A DNA stretch of 64,000 bases from Chromobacterium paludis (GTDB lineage Bacteria; Pseudomonadota; Gammaproteobacteria; Burkholderiales; Chromobacteriaceae), in NCBI RefSeq assembly GCF_008275125.1, contig NZ_CP043473.1, forward strand, positions 2,728,001 to 2,792,000, given 5' to 3'. Numbering within the stretch: the first letter of the stretch is position 1; every line of letters begins with the position of its first letter. Position numbers and translations under genes: made by a program. Shown in pieces: positions 1 through 10,110 of the stretch. A model generated the notes under the pieces. The model searched no databases, was not told the origin of the DNA, and saw only the letters and a list, made by a program, of their open reading frames with translations.

Positions 1-104
1 AAGCCTAGGCTTCCCCGCCTTGCTTTTCCGCCGCCATTAAAGAGGACACGAAAACGAATCGGCCTGCGCGCCAGGGCCGCCCACCGGGCGAGGCCGGCAG
101 ACGC

Positions 105-776
105 TCAGGACTTCTTGTTGCCGCGCGCGAAACGGAAGGCGGGCGGCGTTCCCTTGACCGACGGCGCGGTATGGCTCCTTGGCGCGCCGCCTCCCGGACC
201 GCGCCCGCCCTGCGGCAGCCTCGGCAAATCCTCCAGCCGCACGTCCAGCTCGCGCGTCTCGCCCGGCGGCAAGCCATCCAGCCGCCACGGGCCGATGGCT
301 ACCCGCACCAGACGCAGCGTCGGCAGCCCGGCCTTGGCCGTCATGCGGCGCACCTGGCGGTTCTTGCCTTCGCTGATGATGATTTCCAGCCAGCCGTCCG
401 GCACCGTCTTGCGAAAGCGCACTGGCGGATTGCGCGGCCACAGTTCCGGCGTGGCTATGCGCCTTACCTGGGCCGGCCGGGTGACGAAATCGCCCAGGTC
501 CACGCCGCGGCGCAGCATTTCCAGCTGTTCCTCTTTCGGCTCGCCCTCCACCTGCACCCAGTAGGTCTTGGGCAGCTTCCAGCGCGGATCGGCGATGCGG
601 TGCTGCAACGCGCCGTCCCCGGTCAACAGCAGCAGCCCCTCGCTATCGGTGTCGAGCCGGCCGGCCGGATAGACGCCGGGCAAAGGCACGCAGGACTTCA
701 GCGTCGGATGCGTGGGATGGTCGGAAAACTGGCAGATCACACCATAAGGCTTGTTGAGCAGAATCAGCTTGGACAT
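105..776 (-). CDS. rluE: 23S rRNA pseudouridine synthase, RluE type
   Basis: Isomerises one uridine of 23S rRNA to pseudouridine in the cytoplasm. The protein of 223 residues starts directly at the catalytic fold and has no S4 RNA-binding domain, as in RluE. The GRLDTDSEGLLLLT motif carries the catalytic Asp42. Later blocks WPRNPPVR and EGKNRQVRRMTA match RluE rather than RluB or RluF. The C-terminal 30 or so residues are Gly/Pro/Arg-rich and probably disordered. I chose the ATG at 776 because the frame upstream lacks family similarity. It is divergent from icd, with 346 bp between them. The exact target uridine is inferred from the family. Confidence 0.9.
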   Translation of the reverse strand: MSKLILLNKPYGVICQFSDHPTHPTLKSCVPLPGVYPAGRLDTDSEGLLLLTGDGALQHRIADPRWKLPKTYWVQVEGEPKEEQLEMLRRGVDLGDFVTRPAQVRRIATPELWPRNPPVRFRKTVPDGWLEIIISEGKNRQVRRMTAKAGLPTLRLVRVAIGPWRLDGLPPGETRELDVRLEDLPRLPQGGRGPGGGAPRSHTAPSVKGTPPAFRFARGNKKS

Positions 777-1122
777 GCGGCAAACACGGCGAAATGAATT
801 AGGCGAATGATAGCAAGGCTGAGCCTCGCCGTGATCGCAATCGCGCATCCGCGGGGGTCGATTGCTGCTGCGCAGCATTCAAACAATCGTTTTATTCGCA
901 TCCGAACGCCAACCGCCCAGTTATCAGGCATAAAAGTTTCAGTTGCGTCGCCTACCAAAACGATGAGAAGGGGTATAATTCGCTTTTGAAAATTGCCCAA
1001 GAGCCGCTGGACGCCCGCGTCCGGCCGGCCGCGCGCTCCGGCAGGCTGCAACAATGCCGTCCGAGCCCAGAACTCTTCGCGCAATCGTTCTGTCGTCACA
1101 AGATCAACATGGAGATAGAGTA
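777..1122. other. Intergenic region between rluE and icd
   Basis: 346 bp without a credible gene. It must carry the promoters of both divergent genes. A consensus-like -10 box (TATAAT) lies at 974-979 facing icd. Short frames here lack coding character. Confidence 0.6.
974..979 (+). promoter_or_regulatory. Probable -10 box of icd
   Basis: TATAAT in the context AGGGGTATAATTCG, about 140 bp upstream of the icd start. No good -35 box sits at 16-18 bp spacing (CCTACC region), so activation or a different sigma contact may be needed. Implies a long leader. Confidence 0.45.
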
Positions 1123-3360
1123 ATGCCAGCAGAACAATCGAAAATCATCTACACCCTCACCGACGAAGCGCCTGCGCTGGCCACCAGCTCTTTCCTGCCC
1201 ATCGTCCAGGCCTTCGCGGCATCCGCCGGCATTGAGGTCGACACCGCCGACATCTCCGTGGCCGCCCGCGTGCTGGCCGAATTCCCTGACTACCTGAACG
1301 ACGAACAGAAAGTCCCCAACACCCTGGCCGAGCTGGGCAAACTGACGCTGCAGCCGGACGCCAACATCATCAAGCTGCCCAATATCAGCGCCTCCGTGGC
1401 CCAGCTGATGGCGTGCGTCAAGGAATTGCAGGCCAAGGGCTACGCCATTCCGGACTACCCGGAAAACCCGGCCAACGACGCAGAAAAAGCGATCAAGGAC
1501 CGCTACGCCAAGTGCCTGGGCTCCGCCGTGAACCCGGTGCTACGCGAAGGCAACTCCGACCGCCGCGCGCCGCTGGCGGTGAAGAACTACGCCAAGAAGC
1601 ACCCGCACTCGATGGGCGAATGGAAACAGTGGTCGCAGACCCACGTCTCCCACATGCACCATGGCGACTTCTACCACGGCGAAAAGTCGATGACGCTGGA
1701 CAAGGCCCGCGACGTGAAGATGGAACTGGTGACCAAGAGCGGCCAGACCATCGTGCTGAAACCCAAGGTGGCGCTGCAGGCCGGCGAAATCATCGACTCC
1801 ATGTTCATGAGCAAGAAGGCGCTGTGCGACTTCTACGAGCGTGAAATGGAAGACTGCCGCGAAGCCGGCATTCTGTTTTCCTTGCACGTGAAGGCCACCA
1901 TGATGAAGGTGTCCCACCCCATCGTGTTCGGCCACTGCGTCAAGATCTACTACAAGGACGCGTTCGAGAAACACGGCAAGCTGTTCGACGAACTGGGCAT
2001 CAACGTCAACAACGGCATGGCCACGCTGTACGAGAAGATCGAAACCCTGCCGGCCTCCAAGCGCGAAGAAATCATCCGCGACCTGCACGCCTGCCAGGAG
2101 CACCGTCCGCGCCTGGCCATGGTGGACTCCGCCAAGGGCATCACCAATTTCCACTCGCCCAACGACATCATCGTCGACGCCTCCATGCCGGCCATGATCC
2201 GCGCCGGCGGCAAGATGTGGGGCGCCGACGGCAAGCCGTACGACGCCAAGGCCGTGATGCCGGAATCGACCTTTGCCCGCATTTACCAGGAGATGATCAA
2301 CTTCTGCAAATGGCACGGCAACTTCGATCCGCGCACCATGGGCACCGTGCCCAACGTCGGCCTGATGGCGCAGAAGGCGGAAGAATACGGCTCGCACGAC
2401 AAGACCTTTGAGATCCAGGAAGACGGCGTCGCCAACATCGTCGATCTGGCCACCGGCGAAGTGCTGCTGTCGCAGAATGTCGAGCAAGGCGACATCTGGC
2501 GCATGTGCCAGGTCAAGGACGCTCCGATCCGCGACTGGGTCAAGCTGGCCGTGACCCGCGCCCGCAACTCCGGCATGCCGGCCGTGTTCTGGCTGGACCC
2601 GTACCGTCCGCATGAGAATGAGCTGATCAAGAAGGTGCAAACCTACCTGAAGGACTACGACACCAACGGCCTGGACATCCACATCATGTCCCAGGTGCGC
2701 GCGATGCGTTACACCCTGGAGCGCGTGGCCCGCGGCCTGGACACCATCTCCGTCACCGGCAACATCCTGCGCGACTACCTGACCGACCTGTTCCCCATCA
2801 TGGAACTGGGCACCTCGGCCAAGATGCTGTCCATCGTGCCGCTGATGGCCGGCGGCGGCATGTACGAAACCGGCGCCGGCGGCTCCGCGCCCAAGCACGT
2901 GCAACAACTGCTGGAAGAGAACCACCTGCGCTGGGACAGCCTGGGCGAGTTCCTGGCGCTGGCGGTGTCGTTGGAGGACCTGGGCATCAAAACCGGCAAC
3001 GCCAAGGCCAAGATCCTGGCCAAGACGCTGGACCTGGCCACCGGCAAGCTGCTGGACGAGAACAAGTCCCCGTCGCGCCGCACCGGCGAGCTGGACAACC
3101 GCGGCAGCCAGTACTACCTGTCCATGTACTGGGCGCAGGCGCTGGCCGAGCAAACCGAGGACAAGGAGCTGCAAGCCCGCTTCGCGCCCATCGCCAAGCA
3201 GCTGGCCGACAACGAGCAAACCATCCTGGCTGAATTGAAGGCCGTGCAGGGCAAGCCGGCCGACATCGGCGGCTACTATCTGCCGGACGCCGCCAAGTGC
3301 AGCGCGGTGATGCGCCCCAGCGCCACCTTCAATGCCGCCATCGCCGCCGTGCTGGCTTAA
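1123..3360 (+). CDS. icd: Isocitrate dehydrogenase, NADP-dependent, monomeric type
   Basis: Oxidative decarboxylation of isocitrate to 2-oxoglutarate with NADP in the TCA cycle. At 745 residues it matches the large single-subunit IDH family (about 740), not the 400-residue dimeric Icd. Typical blocks are [10 protein letters not shown] near the N-terminus, [29 protein letters not shown] and the C-terminal half with [30 protein letters not shown]. The start at 1123 is preceded by GGAGAT at good spacing; an upstream in-frame ATG at 1054 adds 23 residues foreign to the family. Single-gene unit closed by a strong terminator. Confidence 0.97.
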   Translation: MPAEQSKIIYTLTDEAPALATSSFLPIVQAFAASAGIEVDTADISVAARVLAEFPDYLNDEQKVPNTLAELGKLTLQPDANIIKLPNISASVAQLMACVKELQAKGYAIPDYPENPANDAEKAIKDRYAKCLGSAVNPVLREGNSDRRAPLAVKNYAKKHPHSMGEWKQWSQTHVSHMHHGDFYHGEKSMTLDKARDVKMELVTKSGQTIVLKPKVALQAGEIIDSMFMSKKALCDFYEREMEDCREAGILFSLHVKATMMKVSHPIVFGHCVKIYYKDAFEKHGKLFDELGINVNNGMATLYEKIETLPASKREEIIRDLHACQEHRPRLAMVDSAKGITNFHSPNDIIVDASMPAMIRAGGKMWGADGKPYDAKAVMPESTFARIYQEMINFCKWHGNFDPRTMGTVPNVGLMAQKAEEYGSHDKTFEIQEDGVANIVDLATGEVLLSQNVEQGDIWRMCQVKDAPIRDWVKLAVTRARNSGMPAVFWLDPYRPHENELIKKVQTYLKDYDTNGLDIHIMSQVRAMRYTLERVARGLDTISVTGNILRDYLTDLFPIMELGTSAKMLSIVPLMAGGGMYETGAGGSAPKHVQQLLEENHLRWDSLGEFLALAVSLEDLGIKTGNAKAKILAKTLDLATGKLLDENKSPSRRTGELDNRGSQYYLSMYWAQALAEQTEDKELQARFAPIAKQLADNEQTILAELKAVQGKPADIGGYYLPDAAKCSAVMRPSATFNAAIAAVLA

Positions 3361-3383
3361 ACCAGCCTCGCATGCGTCAGCAA

Positions 3384-3411
3384 GCCTCCGGCTCAAACCG
3401 GAGGCTTTTTT
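3384..3411 (+). terminator. Rho-independent terminator of icd
   Basis: Stem GCCTCCGG / CCGGAGGC with loop CTCAAA followed by six T residues, 24 bp after the icd stop. Confidence 0.93.
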
Positions 3412-3741
3412 CATAAGCGCCCGCGCAATCCGGATTGGGAGGATAGTCGCCGCATGATCCGTCCGCGCCCGGCGCGGCTCATGTCACCCCGGCGGAAGAC
3501 ATGCGCGCATCTCCTATCCCGGCCCCGCCAGGCAGCAGCAAAATCACTCCCGGCTCGCGGATCCCGTCGGCCGAAATGACGCTGCGCCACTTGCGCTGGC
3601 GGGCAGTGGCCGGCAGGGGGCCCGCGATCGTCACCGACGACTTCGCCCGCTCGATGAACGGCGCGCAGGAGATAGGCGGCTTCGCCTTCGGCGAGGCGAT
3701 GATTGCGCGGATGTCAAAGCCCGCCCCGTACAAGCCTTGGC
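3412..3741. other. Gene-poor spacer after icd
   Basis: About 330 bp with no supported gene. Frames on both strands are open (for example from 3501 on plus and towards 3479 on minus) but mirror each other, have no ribosome site and no family I recognise. It contains a perfect 12-bp palindrome, CAATCCGGATTG, at 3426-3437. It could hold remnants of a decayed gene. Confidence 0.4.
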
Positions 3742-4629
3742 TCAGCCCCAGACCCGCGCCATCTCCCGCGCGGCCTGCAGCACGGCGTCCCTGGCCTGGA
3801 GCGGGCGTTTGCCCCCGCGCCAGGCCATCGTCACCCGCCACTGCCCCAACTCGGGTTCCGCCAGGCTCAGTTCGGTCAGCAACCCCTGTTCCAACTCCTG
3901 CCATACCGACAGTCTGGGGACAAAACCCACATAACCATGCCATAAGGCCAGATCGCGCACCGCCGTCGCCGGCTGCAACACATGGATGGGACGGGCAGTG
4001 CGGCGCAGCGGCCGCAAACGCCTGAGCAAGTCATCGACGGCATCGCCCCAACGCTGCGGCGCCAACGGGTAAGCGGCAAGTTGCGACAAGGACAGCTCGC
4101 CCTCTCCGGCCAGCGGATGCGTAGCGGCGGCCACCGCCACCACCGGCGACTGGCACAACACTTCCTGTTCCATGCCCGCCATGGTCGGGCGCTCCAGCAT
4201 GAAACCGATATCCGCTTCGCCAGCCAGCAATTTCTGCAGGATCTGCGGCGAATGGTCGGTATCGCATCGCAACTCCAGCGGCGCTTCGGCCAGGCGGCTC
4301 GCCAGCGGACCAAAAACCACCCCGGCGAGCGAGGGCAGCGTGGCCAGCCTTACCTGCGGCAAACCGTCGCCCAATACCAGGGTCTGGCGCCCATCGGCAT
4401 AAGCGTTCAGGGCCGCGCGCGCCGCCGGCAAAAAGGACAGGCATGCAGCTGTCGCTTCCGCGCCACGCCGGTGACGATGAAACAAGCTCACCCCCAGCTC
4501 CGCCTCTAACTGAGCCATGCGCGCGCTGACCTGGGGTTGGCTCCAGCCTCGGCGCGCCGCTGCCTGGCTGAAGCTGCCCAGCTCCGCCGCATCCAGCAGC
4601 AGCTGCAAGTCATCCAGCGAAATAGACAT
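3742..4629 (-). CDS. LysR-family transcriptional regulator
   Basis: DNA-binding regulator of 295 residues, the normal LTTR length. The N-terminal winged HTH spans about residues 3-62, with recognition region SFSQAAARRGWSQPQVSARMAQLE and AELGVSLFHR. The remainder is the two-lobe effector-binding domain (LATLPSLAGVVFGPL, HPLAGEGELSLSQLAAYPL). The ATG at 4629 gives the standard start (MSISLDDLQLLLDAAE); a TTG at 4647 is possible but needless. It is divergent from the acetyltransferase gene at 4722, the usual place for an LTTR target, so it may regulate that gene. The inducer is unknown. Confidence 0.9.
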   Translation of the reverse strand: MSISLDDLQLLLDAAELGSFSQAAARRGWSQPQVSARMAQLEAELGVSLFHRHRRGAEATAACLSFLPAARAALNAYADGRQTLVLGDGLPQVRLATLPSLAGVVFGPLASRLAEAPLELRCDTDHSPQILQKLLAGEADIGFMLERPTMAGMEQEVLCQSPVVAVAAATHPLAGEGELSLSQLAAYPLAPQRWGDAVDDLLRRLRPLRRTARPIHVLQPATAVRDLALWHGYVGFVPRLSVWQELEQGLLTELSLAEPELGQWRVTMAWRGGKRPLQARDAVLQAAREMARVWG

Positions 4630-4721
4630 ATCAAAAACCCATAACAAAAATCTTTAGATAGCGTCTTCCATGATAACTAAGCCGCCTTGACAATGGCATT
4701 CCATTTCAAGGAGCAGGCACC

Positions 4722-5258
4722 ATGCACTATCTGGAAACCAAGCGGCTGCTATTGCGGGCAGTCAAGGCCGAGGACGCCCAGGCCTTGTTCGACATCTACG
4801 GCGACCCTGCCACCAATCTTTACAACCCGAATGGCCCCTACCCTACGCAGGCATACGCAGAAGCCAGGCTGGCAGCCTGGCTGCGCGGCTGGCGCGAGGA
4901 CGGCTACGGACAGTGGGCGGTCGCCCGCCTTGAGGCGCCGGAACAGGTCATAGGCTTCGGCGGCATCGCCAAGCGGGATTACGGCGGCGAGCTGAGGCTG
5001 AACTTGGGCTACCGCTTCGCCACTGCGGCCTGGGGCATCGGCTATGCCAGTGAAACCGCTGGCGCCGCCCTGCGCTGCGCCTTTGAACGGCTACAAGCGC
5101 CGGCCGTCTACGGCCTGGTGCGCCCGGCCAATCTGGCGTCCATCCGGGTGCTGGAAAAGCAGGGCTTTCAGCCCATCGGCCAATTGCCGGACCTTCCGTC
5201 CAATCCGCCATCGCGGGTCTTCGTGCTGACGCGCGAGGCTTACAACGCGCGCGGCTGA
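4722..5258 (+). CDS. GNAT acetyltransferase, RimJ/RimL-like
   Basis: Transfers acetyl from acetyl-CoA to an amine; the substrate is unknown. The 178-residue protein has the RimJ/RimL layout: N-terminal LETKRLLLRAVKAEDA, central VIGFGGIAKRD strand, LNLGYRFATAAWGIGYASETAGAAL (acetyl-CoA-binding motif A region) and the closing NLASIRVLEKQGFQPIG. AAGGAG lies at about 8 bp upstream of the ATG. It is divergent from the LysR gene with a 92-bp shared promoter region. Members of this group acetylate ribosomal protein N-termini, antibiotics or small amines, and the sequence does not decide which. Confidence 0.88.
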   Translation: MHYLETKRLLLRAVKAEDAQALFDIYGDPATNLYNPNGPYPTQAYAEARLAAWLRGWREDGYGQWAVARLEAPEQVIGFGGIAKRDYGGELRLNLGYRFATAAWGIGYASETAGAALRCAFERLQAPAVYGLVRPANLASIRVLEKQGFQPIGQLPDLPSNPPSRVFVLTREAYNARG

Positions 5259-5262
5259 AAAT

Positions 5263-5289
5263 GAAAAACCCGCGCTAAGCGGGTTTTTT
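5263..5289. terminator. Bidirectional terminator between the GNAT gene and the cold-shock gene
   Basis: AACCCGC / GCGGGTT stem flanked by an A-run on the left and a T-run on the right. It can end transcripts arriving from either of the convergent genes. Confidence 0.88.
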
Positions 5290-5341
5290 GGAATACGACT
5301 CGTCGGCCCACCACCCGGCGGGACCGCTCCAGAACGACGCC

Positions 5342-5551
5342 TTAAGCGCCGGCGCTCTGGATATTGGACGCTTGCTTGCCCTTCGGGCCGGACACCACTT
5401 CAAAGCTTACACGTTGACCCTCTTTCAGAGTCTTGAAGCCTTGCATGTTGATGGCCGAGAAGTGAGCGAACAGATCCTCGCCACCTTCGTCCGGGGTAAT
5501 AAAGCCGAAGCCTTTTGCGTCATTGAACCACTTCACGGTACCAAATGCCAT
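5342..5551 (-). CDS. Cold-shock domain protein, CspA family
   Basis: Single cold-shock domain of 69 residues that binds single-stranded RNA/DNA as an RNA chaperone. RNP1 KGFGFI (residues 13-18) and an RNP2-like DLFAHFSAI are present; the start [14 protein letters not shown] is canonical. The leader region before it is about 210 bp and shared with clpS. A csp gene divergent from clpS-clpA recalls the enterobacterial cspD-clpS-clpA order. Which paralogue this is, and whether it is cold-induced, cannot be told from sequence. Confidence 0.96.
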   Translation of the reverse strand: MAFGTVKWFNDAKGFGFITPDEGGEDLFAHFSAINMQGFKTLKEGQRVSFEVVSGPKGKQASNIQSAGA

Positions 5552-5765
5552 TTAACTTCCTTGCAAAAAAAGGCTGGTGAAGCCGACCAACTTAGAGCTT
5601 AATAGAGTCTGCCTGCATTGCTGTAACGCAAAATGCCAAACAGTTAAGCCAAGCACCAGCTGCATTTCTACGCATCCCCGGCGGCGCCGTCAAGTGATTG
5701 CCATCTGTTGCCCCCCCTTGAAAAAAAGTCCCGAGGAACCAAAATTGAAGTGAGGCACCGTTTCC

Positions 5766-6086
5766 ATGAAAGTCGACATGTCCACCTCGGTCAAAGACGA
5801 TGCCCAGCTTGAGGCGTCACGGGTTAGGGAAAACCCTCCCCCGATGTATAAGGTGTTGTTATTGAACGATGATTTTACCCCGATGGACTTCGTGGTACAG
5901 GTTCTCCAGCAGTTCTTCCACATGAACCGAGAGAAAGCCACTCAAATCATGCTGCAAGTCCACACGCAAGGTCACGGCGTGTGTGGCGTTTATACCAAAG
6001 ACGTGGCTGCAACAAAGGTCGAGCAGGTGTTGCAATATGCGAAAGCGCACCAGCATCCGCTCCAGTGCGTAATGGAGGAAAACTGA
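5766..6086 (+). CDS. clpS: ClpS, ATP-dependent Clp protease adaptor
   Basis: Adaptor that delivers N-end-rule substrates to ClpAP. The 106 residues include the disordered N-terminal extension and the core [23 protein letters not shown], with the conserved NDD (N-degron pocket) and the later [16 protein letters not shown] block. The stop codon overlaps the clpA start by one base (TGATG), indicating translational coupling. The ATG at 5778 is an alternative start giving MSTSVKDD. Confidence 0.96.
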   Translation: MKVDMSTSVKDDAQLEASRVRENPPPMYKVLLLNDDFTPMDFVVQVLQQFFHMNREKATQIMLQVHTQGHGVCGVYTKDVAATKVEQVLQYAKAHQHPLQCVMEEN

Positions 6087-8365
6087 TGATTGCCCAGGAG
6101 CTTGAAGTAAGCCTGCACATGGCGTTCATGGACGCACGGCGCAAGCGCCACGAGTTCATCAGCGTGGAGCATCTGCTGCTCGCGATGACCGACAATCCGT
6201 CGGCCGCAGAAGTATTGCGAGCCTGCGGGGCGAATATCGACCAACTGAAAAAGCAGCTGACCGACTTCATAGACGAGCACACCCCCACCGTGCCCGGCGA
6301 AACCGAAGTCGAAACCCAGCCCACGCTTGGATTCCAGCGCGTGATCCAACGCGCCATCCTGCACGTGCAGTCGTCGGGCAAGAAGGAAGTGTCCGGCGCC
6401 AACATCCTGGTCGCCATTTTTGGCGAGAAGGATTCGCACGCAGTGTACTACCTGCACCAGCAAGGCATTTCGCGGCTGGACGTCGTCAACTTCATCTCGC
6501 ACGGCATCACCAAGCAGCGCTCGCAACAGCCGCCGCAGGAGCCGCGCGACAACAGCAATAGCGATGCGGAAGGCGAGGAACAGGCCACAGGTCCGGGCGG
6601 GGCACTGGAAAACTACACCCAGAACCTGAACCAGATGGCGCGCGACGGCAAGATTGACCCGCTGATCGGCCGCGCCCACGAGTTGGAGCGCACGGTGCAG
6701 ATCCTGTGCCGCCGCCGCAAGAACAACCCCTTGCTGGTCGGCGAGGCCGGTGTCGGCAAAACCGCCATCGCGGAAGGCCTGGCCCATCGCATCGTGGGCG
6801 GAGAAGTGCCGGAAATCCTGTCCAAATCCACCGTTTACGCGCTGGACATGGGCGCCCTGCTGGCCGGCACCAAGTACCGCGGCGACTTCGAGCAGCGCCT
6901 GAAAGCGGTGATCAAGCAGCTGACCGAGGACACCAATGCGATCCTGTTCATCGACGAGATCCATACGCTGATCGGCGCCGGCGCGGCCTCCGGCGGCACC
7001 CTGGACGCGTCCAACCTGCTCAAGCCCGCCCTGTCCAACGGCAGCCTGCGCTGCATCGGCGCGACGACGTACAGCGAGTACCGCGGCATCTTCGAGAAGG
7101 ACAACGCGCTGTCTCGCCGTTTCCAGAAGATCGACGTCAGCGAGCCTACGGTCGAGCAGACGGTGGAGATCCTGAAGGGGCTGAAATCCCGCTTCGAGGC
7201 CCACCACGGCGTCAAGTACACGCAGTCGGCGCTGTCCACCGCGGCGGAGCTGTCGGCGCGCTACATCAATGACCGCCATCTGCCGGACAAGGCCATCGAC
7301 GTGATCGACGAAGCCGGCGCGGCGCAGAAGATCCTGCCCAAGTCCAAGCAGAAGAAGTTGATCAACAAGTCGGAGATCGAAGAGATCGTCGCCAAGATCG
7401 CCCGCATTCCGCCCAAGACGGTCTCCAGCGACGACAAGAACGTGCTGAAAAACCTGGAGCGCGATCTGAAGAACGTGGTGTTCGGCCAAGAGAAGGCGAT
7501 CGAGGGTTTGGCCAGCGCCATCAAGATGACGCGCTCCGGCCTGGGCAACCCGCAGAAGCCCATCGGCTCCTTCCTGTTCTCCGGCCCCACCGGCGTCGGC
7601 AAGACCGAGCTGGCGCGCCAGCTGGCCTACATCCTCGGCGTCGAGCTGATCCGCTTCGACATGTCGGAGTATATGGAGCGCCACGCGGTGTCGCGCCTGA
7701 TCGGCGCGCCTCCGGGCTATGTCGGCTTCGAACAGGGTGGCCAGTTGACGGAAGCCATCAACAAGCATCCGTATGCGGTGCTGTTGCTGGACGAGATCGA
7801 GAAGGCGCATCCGGACATCTTCAATGTGCTGCTGCAGGTGATGGACCATGGCACGCTGACCGACAACAACGGCCGCAAGGCGGACTTCCGCAACGTGGTG
7901 CTGATCATGACCACCAACGCGGGCGCCGAATCGCTGTCCAAGCCTTCGCTGGGCTTCACCCAGACCAAGGTCGCCGGCGACGAAATGGCCGACATCAAGA
8001 AGATGTTCAGCCCCGAGTTCCGCAACCGCCTGGATGCCACCATCCCGTTCGGCATGCTGGACGAGCAGATCATTCTGCAGGTGGTGGACAAGTTCCTGAT
8101 GCAGCTGGAGCAGCAGTTGTCGGAAAAGCATGTGGACATCCACTTCACCGACGAACTGCGCCGCTACCTGGCCAAGAACGGCTTCGACCCGCTGATGGGC
8201 GCCCGCCCGATGGCGCGCCTGATCCAGGACACGCTGCGCAAGGCGCTGGCGGACGAGCTGCTGTTCGGCCGCCTGGTGGCCGGCGGCGAGGTCACGGTGA
8301 CGGTGGTCAACGACAAGGTGGAACTGAAGTTCGATCAGGACGCACTGGCCCCCGAACCGGTGTAA
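6086..8365 (+). CDS. clpA: ClpA, ATPase subunit of ClpAP protease
   Basis: Hsp100 unfoldase that feeds substrates to ClpP. The protein of 759 residues is of standard ClpA length. A ClpN double repeat covers about residues 1-145 (binding site for ClpS). The first AAA+ domain has Walker A GEAGVGKT at 219-226 and the second GPTGVGKT at 500-507, with Walker B ILFIDEIH and [17 protein letters not shown] site sits just upstream inside the end of clpS. No ClpB-type middle coiled coil. clpP is not in this window. Confidence 0.97.
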   Translation: MIAQELEVSLHMAFMDARRKRHEFISVEHLLLAMTDNPSAAEVLRACGANIDQLKKQLTDFIDEHTPTVPGETEVETQPTLGFQRVIQRAILHVQSSGKKEVSGANILVAIFGEKDSHAVYYLHQQGISRLDVVNFISHGITKQRSQQPPQEPRDNSNSDAEGEEQATGPGGALENYTQNLNQMARDGKIDPLIGRAHELERTVQILCRRRKNNPLLVGEAGVGKTAIAEGLAHRIVGGEVPEILSKSTVYALDMGALLAGTKYRGDFEQRLKAVIKQLTEDTNAILFIDEIHTLIGAGAASGGTLDASNLLKPALSNGSLRCIGATTYSEYRGIFEKDNALSRRFQKIDVSEPTVEQTVEILKGLKSRFEAHHGVKYTQSALSTAAELSARYINDRHLPDKAIDVIDEAGAAQKILPKSKQKKLINKSEIEEIVAKIARIPPKTVSSDDKNVLKNLERDLKNVVFGQEKAIEGLASAIKMTRSGLGNPQKPIGSFLFSGPTGVGKTELARQLAYILGVELIRFDMSEYMERHAVSRLIGAPPGYVGFEQGGQLTEAINKHPYAVLLLDEIEKAHPDIFNVLLQVMDHGTLTDNNGRKADFRNVVLIMTTNAGAESLSKPSLGFTQTKVAGDEMADIKKMFSPEFRNRLDATIPFGMLDEQIILQVVDKFLMQLEQQLSEKHVDIHFTDELRRYLAKNGFDPLMGARPMARLIQDTLRKALADELLFGRLVAGGEVTVTVVNDKVELKFDQDALAPEPV

Positions 8366-8383
8366 TGCCCGCACGCCCATCCA

Positions 8384-8409
8384 AACGCCCGCGCCAGCGG
8401 GCGTTTTTT
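8384..8409 (+). terminator. Rho-independent terminator of clpSA
   Basis: Stem AACGCCCGC / GCGGGCGTT followed by T-run, about 20 bp after the clpA stop. Confidence 0.93.
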
Positions 8410-8422
8410 CATATGAGAAATT

Positions 8423-8653
8423 ATGACTACAAAACGTCACCCCCTTCGATACTTCGCCACCATGGATGGAACAACTTATAACGCTCCCTATCATCCCTTA
8501 CAGCGTATGGGATACACAGGCAGTCAAGTTCGTCTTATTCGCAAAGAAATTTATGACGGACTGGAGAAGGATGGCTATCCACCATTACGCCTGATCAAAC
8601 ATGAAAAAGACGGTGTTACTTACCAGATAGAAATGAGAAGAAAAAAACCTTGA
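8423..8653 (+). CDS. Small AT-rich orphan protein, 76 residues
   Basis: A basic, hydrophilic protein (MTTKRHPLRYFATMDG start, RRKKP end) with no signal peptide or membrane segment and no family I recognise. Codon usage is clearly different from neighbours: many A/T-ending codons (aaa, gaa, act, cgt), whereas adjacent genes are GC-ending. The ribosome site is weak (GAGA). It sits alone between the clpA terminator and the convergent xerD. Low GC suggests recent acquisition. It may be an expressed orphan or chance reading frame. Confidence 0.5.
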   Translation: MTTKRHPLRYFATMDGTTYNAPYHPLQRMGYTGSQVRLIRKEIYDGLEKDGYPPLRLIKHEKDGVTYQIEMRRKKP

Positions 8654-8699
8654 TGATCTTTATATGCATCCTTCTCACAAGGTGTAATTGAAAGTCATC

Positions 8700-9587
8700 T
8701 TATCCGCGCGGATGATGCCGCGCATGCAGCTGCTTCAAGCGTTCGCGCGCGACGTGGGTATAGATCTGAGTCGTGGAGATGTCGGCATGGCCTAGCAGCA
8801 GCTGCACCACGCGCAGGTCAGCCCCATGGTTGACCAGATGGGTGGCGAAGGCGTGGCGCAGCACGTGCGGGCTGACCTTGGCCAGGCCCTGGCGCGCGGC
8901 GTACTGCGAGATCAGATGCCAGGCCATCTGCCGCGTCATGCCGGCTTTGCGCTGGGTGACGAACACCGCGTCGCAGGGATGGCCGGCCAGCAGCAACGGC
9001 CGCGCCTCCCTCAGATAGCGCAGCAGCCAGTCCTGGGCAATCTCGCCCAACGGCACCAGCCGCTCCTTGCTGCCCTTGCCTATCGTCTTCACCACGCCAT
9101 CCAGCAGGTTCAGCTGCTGCAGCGTCAAGCCCACCAGCTCGGACACCCGTAGGCCGCTGGCGTACAGCGTTTCCAGCATCGCGCGGTCGCGCAGGCCCAA
9201 CGGCGTGGCGATGTCCGGCGCGGCCAGCAGCGCCTCCACGTCCACCTCGGACAAGGATTTGGGCAGGCGCAGTCCTGGCTTGGGACTGGCCAGCCGCGCG
9301 CAGGGATCATCCTGGCGCTCGCCGCTGCGCGTCAGATGCTGGTAATAGCGGCGCAAGGCCGAGGTCAGCCGCGCGCGGGTAGCCGGCTTCTCGCTGGCCA
9401 CGCCGGCCAGCAGCGCCCGCTCAAGATCGGCGGGCGCGGCCGTCTCCAGGGATGCCCCCTCTTCTTCCAACCTGGCCGCGAGCTTGGACAAGTCGCGCCG
9501 ATAGGCGGCCAGAGTATTCTGCGACAGGCCGTCCTCCAGCCACAGCTGGTCGAGGAAGGCGTCGATGCTGTCCTTAGCCGAGCTCAT
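8700..9587 (-). CDS. xerD: XerD, site-specific tyrosine recombinase
   Basis: Partner of XerC in resolving chromosome dimers at dif. The 295 residues have the N-terminal SAM-like core-binding domain (about 5-90) and the C-terminal catalytic domain with the complete catalytic set: Arg147 (SGLRVSEL), Lys171 (GKGSKE), His241 and Arg244 (HVLRHAFATH), His267 (LLGHADI) and nucleophile Tyr276 (TQIYTHV). The start at 9587 lies inside the end of ogt (14-bp overlap), so the two are translated as a coupled pair. Confidence 0.95.
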   Translation of the reverse strand: MSSAKDSIDAFLDQLWLEDGLSQNTLAAYRRDLSKLAARLEEEGASLETAAPADLERALLAGVASEKPATRARLTSALRRYYQHLTRSGERQDDPCARLASPKPGLRLPKSLSEVDVEALLAAPDIATPLGLRDRAMLETLYASGLRVSELVGLTLQQLNLLDGVVKTIGKGSKERLVPLGEIAQDWLLRYLREARPLLLAGHPCDAVFVTQRKAGMTRQMAWHLISQYAARQGLAKVSPHVLRHAFATHLVNHGADLRVVQLLLGHADISTTQIYTHVARERLKQLHARHHPRG

Positions 9588-10038
9588 GCCGCAACAGCCA
9601 TCGTTTGATATCCAAGGTTTCGTCGCCGGTGGACTGGCTGAAACCGCCCAAGCCGGCGCTGGCCACCACGCGGTGACAGGGAATGATGATGGGAATGGGA
9701 TTGCGCCCGCAAGCGCCGCCCACCGCACGCGGCGAAGAGGCTAGCACGTTAGACAAGTCCAGATAACGCCGCGTCTCGCCACAGGGAATGGCCGCGATCC
9801 GCGCCCAGACTCGCTGCTGGTAGGCTGTGCCATGCAAGCGATAAGGCACGGTAAAGACATGACGAGGATCGGCGTAATAGGCGTCCAGCTGCCGCGCCAC
9901 CTCCGCCTCCAGGCTGCCCGGAGCGGGCGCACGCAGCGCCGCGCCCGCCGCCAGAAATCGCAGTTCGACCAGCTCGCCATCGCGGCAAGCCATGCCCAGC
10001 CGGCCGAACGGCGCGGCGATCACGGTTAAGAAATCCAT
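9574..10038 (-). CDS. ogt: Methylated-DNA--protein-cysteine methyltransferase
   Basis: Suicide repair enzyme removing methyl from O6-methylguanine. The 154 residues include the helix-turn-helix-like region (RVWARIAAIPCGETRRYLDL) and the active site IIPCHRVV with acceptor Cys121. It lacks the Ada N-terminal domain, so it is an Ogt/AGT-type single enzyme. ATG at 10038 is preferred over a TTG four codons upstream. Overlaps xerD. Confidence 0.93.
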   Translation of the reverse strand: MDFLTVIAAPFGRLGMACRDGELVELRFLAAGAALRAPAPGSLEAEVARQLDAYYADPRHVFTVPYRLHGTAYQQRVWARIAAIPCGETRRYLDLSNVLASSPRAVGGACGRNPIPIIIPCHRVVASAGLGGFSQSTGDETLDIKRWLLRHELG

Positions 10039-10054
10039 TCGCGTTTCCAAAACG

Positions 10055-10084
10055 AAAAAAGCGCAAGGCCAGGCCTTGCGCTTT
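10055..10084 (-). terminator. Terminator of the rpsP-rimM-trmD-rplS operon
   Basis: Stem GCGCAAGGCC / GGCCTTGCGC; read on the minus strand it is followed by TTTTTT. It lies 27 bp after the rplS stop. Confidence 0.92.
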
Positions 10085-10110
10085 GATGATAGCGGCGGTC
10101 GCCGACAGGA

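Noticed and set aside
3479-4025. Overlapping frames on both strands after icd
   Set aside because: No ribosome site, no family, and each is the mirror of the other or of the LysR gene.
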